Below, piece after piece: positions 58,216 to 64,000 of a DNA stretch of 64,000 nt (its first letter is position 1; the number at the start of each line of letters is the position of its first letter). The notes beneath the pieces were generated by a model that was given only the letters and a program-made list of their open reading frames with translations, did no database searches and was not told where the DNA came from. This DNA comes from Salarias fasciatus (Eukaryota; Chordata; Actinopteri; Blenniiformes; Blenniidae), in the NCBI RefSeq assembly GCF_902148845.1, contig NC_043757.1, positions 18,403,842 through 18,467,841 on the forward strand, written 5' to 3'. The position numbers and the translations under genes are program-made.

Positions 58216-61200
58216 AACAGATGAATGGGATTTGCCCCGTTCACACAGAACACCTGACATACTGATTTCTATAATAAACTGTGGATACTTCCAATGTCCT
58301 GTTTTTCAGAAAACGTGTATATTTAGTAAAAATCAAAGTTATTTTTTTAAAGTAATATTCCCTAAAGTAGCCACAATGTCACATCAGTGTGTAGTGACAA
58401 TATGAATTCAGATGCTGAACAGGACTTTTTGACAGGCTCAATAAATCTAACTTTTTTCATACCAAACCAACATTTAGTGCCAGTAGCTGTCTCCACTATA
58501 AAGACTTCTGGGCCCGAGCCAGACTGACTCACAGCCAGCGTGAAATCAGGTCCTGCAGGTACGGAAGCTGATACAAAAGAATTTGATTAGCTCTGATGGA
58601 AAAAAAAAAGTTAGAAGTGGCTCATAATAATGAACCAGATCCTGATGTTTTTGAGAGTTCTGACTAGGAAATAGCCCGACGAGTCTGAGAAAGCATTTGC
58701 GGTATTCACGCAAAAAATATTCTAATATACTCTGTCTGTGCATAGAAACATTTGGAATTAAGATGCTTGTTTGAAAAAGGAGTTTGAGGTTTTCTGATAA
58801 ACCGAAACAAGCCTGAGCCATAATTTGAAGTAGTTGATTGGTCAGTTTTTCAAATGTTTTGAGCTTATAATTTCTGTGGAGGCGACGTGCTTGGCGGTGT
58901 AGAAATAACTCTCCCATTCAGAGGTTTACATTTTATGTAATTTTCCGTTCCGCACTTTCCAAATCTAAAACTACAAAAGCAAAAGCATAAAAGAACAATT
59001 TAAGCGGTGGGTTTGTCTGTGTGAAACATAAAATTGCACCCCTTTCTCAGGATAATTACCTTATTAAATTGTAGTGAAATTCCCCAGTGTTCCTCCCAAC
59101 GTCAGAGGCAATTCATGTATTATTTTGTTGGGCTTTGTAACACACAAAGAAAAGTCCCGTTTTAACGGCGGGATAACATTGGTGCAACCTAAAAGCCAAC
59201 AAAAGCTGAAAAACCACAACTGTCACGAGGACCCTGCTTTTGTGCACAATCAATGAGCCACTTTTGGAGAAATCAATTAACAATGAGTGATAATAGCAAA
59301 AAATATAAAAGCTAGTCGTATATAACATGACTTCAGTGGACATTATGGTGTCCACATATGACTCAGCAAAAGTGCCCCAGTTCTGTTTAAACGTGTCTTG
59401 GTCAGTTTTGGCAAAGATCCTGCTCAGCGAGCGCAGATTAGTCAGCCGATGAGCCAAACGAGGCCCACGTATCAAACCACGGAGCCAGCTGAAACAGGAC
59501 GAGCCGCACTGTGCCCATATAGCTCGGCAGGAGAGCCCCAGCTCCACTGAAATGGGCGTTGCCTGTTTTTTGAGCCAGCTCTGCTTCATTTGTTTCATTT
59601 TTTTCGTTGACGTGTGGAATCGTTGCCGCCTGCTTGTGATCCAGTCGGGGTAAACAGGAGCAGGTCTATCTAAAGGTCATTATTCCCTGCGGTATTTAAA
59701 CCTTTGAAAGTGTCAGGTGTATATTTATGCCAAAGCAATTTCCTTTTTTTTTTTTTTTTTAAATGAATGACACCCAGGTTAATTGTTCCCGCTGAAAGAG
59801 GTCAGATTTGCAGTCCTGTTATTGTTGATCTGACTGTGACTCTAACCTGATTACACAGTTTTATACTTCTCTGTCTCAAATCATCGGCTGGTTCCCATCC
59901 ATGTTGCAGGCCTTACCTAGGCAACTTCATTGATTTTCCATTGTTGTACAAGTCTGTTTTTCAGCCGAGCTTGGTGTTTTCAGTGAAGTGTGAAGGCTCT
60001 TGCTGTTTGTAGCGGATTCTCCAGTGAGTTGCAGACTGTTTTCTTATTCCCCACAGGGCGCTGAAAGGCACAAGGGTTGATTTTATTTATAGATAGTGAG
60101 CATAGGGCTGGCATGAGTGCATTGTGATTTTGTGAACTGAGTGTGATTTTCAGAGCTGGATTTCGGTGTCTGTAGTTGTTACTATTTTTGGTTTTTTTAC
60201 ATACCTGTTTATTGTTCAGATGCCTTCTTTTTGCTAGTCTTTTATTGGCTGCTGTGACAATGCAAATTCACCCATTGTGGGACAATAAAGGAATAAATAC
60301 TCTAATATCTCATGGCACCACTTCACATTTTTTGTTAGATTCAACAAAATCAGTCCTAAATATTATTTTAGCCATTGTTTGTTGTCACAGTTTCTGTTGT
60401 CATTGGTCTCTGGTTGAGTTTGCAGAGTGACGTCAGAGCTTTACTTGAACAATGAATCGAATCATTCTGTGAATGTATGCACACACTCTTTACAGCTCAG
60501 CGCTGCATTGTCTGATACAGCTGCTGTATGAAGCAGAGCACTCATTAAGAGTCATAATGAGTAGATGTGAAACAAAGAACATACGTGTCTGTGCGTTAAG
60601 GTAGAGGTAGAACGTAGATTATATTTGTTTATTTTATGAAACCTTGGACATGTGGATGGAATTAACACTTATTGTGAACGCTTTTTTCCTTTTACTGGTC
60701 CCACTGTTCAAAAAAAACCTGACTTTTAAAACTCAAATCTTTAATATTACGCTTAGTTATGACAAAACTGTTAAAACGCACATTTCAGGTTTCACAGTGA
60801 TGCTTGATGAGAGGTGTTTAACTGTGCATACAGAGCTGCAGGAGGCCAGATCGACAGCTTTTAACATGGGTTTGGATAATTCAGTAGTTCAGTGTGAGAG
60901 CGCTCTTAGAAACCTCTCGAAACGCCGCTTTCCTTCCCCTCATCGTTCATGCTATTTTTTATAAACTCAGTCGCAACATATGCATGCCAGTAATTTATCA
61001 CACTGCGATGATAGAAGACAGTTCATCATTACATTTGGAAAAAGTCATAAAGTATATTTAATTAAAATCAAAATGATCTAATAATGAATAACAGTTATGA
61101 TGCAGCGTCCTTCGTTACAATGCCCTGACAAAGAAGAAAAAGGTCTTTTGTGGAGTCTGTTAAATTCTAGTGGGAAAAAATGGAGGATTAATTATGTTTT

Positions 61201-61554
61201 CCTAATTGAGATGATCTTCGAGGGTTTTCTTATTTATTTTTTCAAAAAGAACCCAAATTTCTTATTTGCCCGGTAATACTTTTTTTTTGTACGTTGTGCT
61301 GCAGCTTCTGCCTCCTTTGGGCATTTTGCCTTTCTAAATTTTTTATAAGATTGTTTAGGTTTGGGACTTTGTGCTTGGCAAAAACATCAAATAAGTTTTG
61401 TTCCCGTATTTCCTCCTCTCCTGGTTGAACGTCTCACTTCTGGAGAAAGCAGTCCTCATGGTGGAACCCTGGGTAGTTAAAAAATACCATTTCATGTGCT
61501 TATTTCTCGTGTTCATAACAACAAAGGAAAGGCTGAAGGGTTTTTCTGAATTTA

Positions 61555-62225
61555 GTGAGAAGGAAAAAAGAAATAATCTTGTTTGGGCCCCAGGGGGTCA
61601 AATTTTTATTACTTCACTTGGGAAAATTAGAAGAAAGTAAAACTGAAAATATGAGTTAGATAGTTTTCTTTTCTTTTTTTTTTTTCTAAGTCATGTCAAG
61701 GCATGTCAAACTTTGTTTACTGTGTGAAATCCCTGCTCGAGCTGCTGGGCCGCTTTTCTAACCATTGAAAATCCGCTAACCCTTGCTTCACCCTTTACTT
61801 ACCCGTTTTTCTAAGCTGCCTCGCTCCAGCCTCGCTCCATCCTGGACGCTCGTCGGCTCCTCTGTCCCGACCTTTGCTCTGAAGCGCCGGCTCTGAGCCT
61901 CGTGTTGGTGTGGAAACGCTCAAGGTTTTCTTGAATTCACTGAGACGAAGAGCATTCTCTATTTTGCCCTCAGTAGGTCAAATTATTTATTACTGGGATA
62001 GTAATGCTGGAAAATCTAAATAATGTTGGTTTAGAAAAATGTTTCCTTTCCTCCGAGTCATGTGTGAGATTTTTTTTTCTTCTATTGTGTGAAATCCCTG
62101 TTTGAGCTGCTGCTCCTCATTGTGTCTCTCTTCCCATTGAAAGACGGCTAACCCTTGTTTCACCTTTTGCTTAGCCATTCTTCTGAGCTCTCTTACGCTA
62201 AGCTCGCTGCTTCCTGCAGCCAGAC
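61555..62225 (+). repeat. Diverged tandem duplication, two units of about 300 bases
   Basis: Unit A (about 61555-61850) and unit B (about 61935-62225) share ordered words: CAGGGGGTCAAAT versus CAGTAGGTCAAAT; AGTCATGT; TGTGTGAAATCCCTG (61721 and 62086); GAGCTGCTG; CGCTAACCCTTG versus GGCTAACCCTTG (61775 and 62147); TTCACC; then a C/T-rich end with GCTCGCT. The offset is about 365-372 bases. Internal indels show an old duplication. No coding potential is evident. Confidence 0.65.
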
Positions 62226-63379
62226 CGGCATCTCAGCGTGACGCACGCCGCTTCCGCTCACCGTCGGCTCTGAACGCACCCCCCCCCCCACCCTCCTCAC
62301 CTCCTGTGAAATGTAGAGACGCGACTCAGCGGGCTCACCTCTCGTGCGCCGCACCTCAGCGAGCGTGGAGATAGGAAGAAGACGTACGGAGGGAGGATAT
62401 TGTTGAGGGGGTTTTGTTTCATCTCGGGCGTTGCTGCATGTGATCTGGAAAGAGCCGAGAGGCTACGAGCAGCATTCAGGTCTTTATACGAGTCTCAAGG
62501 TGGGAGGATGTGATACGAAGCCGTGTGTGCCGTCACACATTATATTGCTCTGACGGTGCTGCAGAAAACCTCAGGGCGATATAGCCTTTAAGATTCCAGC
62601 TCTGTTTTATGTGAATTTCAGCTGTGTTCTGTAGTTCGGCACCGGCAGAGCTTATTTCAGCAGGGTGCCTCCGCTAAATTGTGATTGATGTAAAATAAAA
62701 CATCAGTGCACGAGCACGTCCCGGAAAGATCAAACATTTCAGAAGAGAAAGAGACATAAGCTGCACTTTTTTTTTTCTTTTTACTGTTGAATCTACAGCA
62801 AGTCTCTAGTGTGGCTATTTCCAGCAGGAACCTGGATGTTTTTCTGCTGCCCGGAGATCAGCTAATTATTGGTTCCATCTCTGACGAACACTCTCATTAT
62901 TGGTCAGCCTCTATGTGCCCTCAGTGGCTCTCATGCTCAAGTGTTCCCTGAAGGACCTCTTTCTTGCTGTTGACTCGAAAGAGCACAGAAAAAAAAAAAG
63001 AGCCTTGAGCAGCAGAAGTGGTGAGCATGCAGCACAGCGACGGTGAAGTAGGGCCCTTCGCTGTTGGTCAAGTTGCTGAAAGAAAAAATAAGCAGTCACC
63101 AGTATTGGAGTGGTGCATTGCATTTTATTTTGTATTTTTAAAACTGAAATTAAAAATATCAACCCATCTTTTGTACTATATTATCCAACTTTTTTTTGGA
63201 TCATCCCAGTGAACAATGCCTCTCTGCCTGGAGTAAAACTGTGTGATGAGACAAGACTGCGAACATTTGAGGGTTAGATATTTAGTGTAGGAGTGTAATA
63301 ATGGCTAGCAATGGATGAATGAGTCAATAAAATATTATACTTCAGCTGTACTTCTGAGGTCAGGATACATTTGAAATTA
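62226..63379 (+). other. spock2 intron 1, right part
   Basis: Evenly composed sequence with a C run near 62280-62289 and A/T tracts; nothing recognised. The stretch 62300-62760 is GC-richer and free of repeats and could hold regulatory sequence. Confidence 0.4.
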
Positions 63380-64000
63380 TATCACATCCTGTTGGAAGTA
63401 GCCATCAGAAGAACCATCCGATTGCCGCAGCAGAAATCGAGACTCATCAGACCAGGCAACGTTTTTCCAATCTTCTATTGTCCAGTTTCGGTGAGCCTGT
63501 GCGAATCGTAGCCTCAAGTTTACTGTTCTTAGCTGACAGGAGTGACACCCGGTGTGGTCTTCTGCTGCTGTAGCCCTTCTGCCTCAGGGTTCGACGTGCT
63601 GTGCGTTCAGAGATGCTCTTCTGCATGCCCTGGTTGTAACCAGTGGTTATTTGAGTTACGGTTGCCTTTCTATCAGCTCGAACCAGTCTGGACATTCTCC
63701 TCTGATCTCTGGCATCGACAAGGCATTTTCGCCCACAGAACTGCCGCTCACTGGATAGTTCTTTCGGACCATTCTCTGTAAACCCTAGAGATGGCTGTGC
63801 GTGAAAATCCCAGTAGATCAGCCCGTCTGACGCCAACAACCACGCCACGTTCAAAGTCACTTAAATCACCTTCCTTCCCTATTCTGATGCCCGGTTTGAA
63901 CTGCAGCACATCGTCTTGACCACGTCTACATGCCTAAATGCATTGAGTTGCTGCCATGTGATTGGCTGATTTGAAATTTGCGTTAAGGAGCAGTTGGGCA
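63380..64000 (-). mobile_element. Tc1-like DNA transposon, internally deleted and cut by the window edge
   Basis: The minus strand carries a degenerate Tc1/mariner transposase. The N-terminal DNA-binding region starts near 63890 (GIRIGKEGDLSDF-like), passes through ARRTLRQKGYSSRRPHR and a block equivalent to NWTIEDWKNVAWSDESRF. Near 63415 the sequence jumps from GGATGGT to TCTGATGGCTACTTCCAACA, skipping the catalytic middle that an intact copy has between them; both edges carry GATGG. The right flank (CATGCCTAAATGCATTGAGT, GTGATTGGCTGATTTG, GCAGTTGGGCA) matches the 5' non-coding end of this fish family, so its terminal inverted repeat should begin just right of 64000. The copy is inactive: frames are broken and the middle is lost. 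Confidence 0.85.

Noticed and set aside
60644-60964. 106-codon open frame in spock2 intron 1
   Set aside because: No recognisable domain, no splice context and AT-rich composition; probably chance.

Overview
The window is a stretch of ray-finned (teleost) fish nuclear DNA. Genes are split by GT-AG introns, intergenic DNA is AT-rich with many microsatellites, and the repeats are fish types: a tRNA-headed SINE, a Tc1-like transposon of a common fish family, and a possible hAT MITE. Translated exons match vertebrate proteins closely, with fish-like variants. All calls come from reading the sequence and recalling protein families; no search was run. I found no CRISPR array, operon, virus-derived element or bacterial-style system.

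Layout, left to right. (1) 77-4150, minus strand: first three coding exons of hif1an (factor inhibiting HIF); the rest lies left of the window. (2) 4151-12295: gene-free, with a diverged tandem repeat carrying CRE and POU-octamer sites, a possible hAT MITE and repeat fragments. (3) 12296-16863, minus: complete wnt8b in six coding exons. (4) 21124-25934, minus: complete scd (stearoyl-CoA desaturase) in five coding exons with a probable 1.5 kb 3' UTR. (5) 26220-29453: gene-free, with an inverted pair of SINE copies. (6) 29454-31169, minus: trmt2b (mitochondrial tRNA/rRNA m5U methyltransferase), head-to-head with (7) 31327-34711, plus: dnajb12 (ER-membrane J protein). Their start codons are only 157 bp apart. 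(8) 37244-42608, minus: iqca1/drc11 (AAA-family subunit of the ciliary dynein regulatory complex), 19 coding exons, tail-to-tail with dnajb12, with an RFX X-box upstream. (9) 44202-44982, minus: ddit4 (REDD1), two coding exons and a recognisable promoter. (10) 44983-53039: gene-free, ending in a long CT tract. (11) 53040-53231, plus: first coding exon of spock2 (testican-2). The rest of the window is its first intron, with a diverged tandem duplication and, at the right edge, a Tc1-like transposon with an internal deletion.

The order joins two blocks that are separate on human chromosome 10: SCD-WNT8B-HIF1AN (10q24) and DNAJB12-DDIT4-SPOCK2 (10q22). trmt2b and iqca1 are added from elsewhere, and human SEC31B and NDUFB8 have no counterpart between wnt8b and hif1an here. 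The genes act in unrelated processes: oxygen sensing (hif1an), hypoxia and stress control of TOR (ddit4), Wnt signalling, lipid desaturation, RNA modification, ER quality control, cilia and extracellular matrix. I see no undescribed gene system. The points most worth a second look are the compact bidirectional promoter, the X-box, the variant Walker B of iqca1, the regulatory tandem repeat near hif1an, the scd upstream ORF and the intronic duplication.
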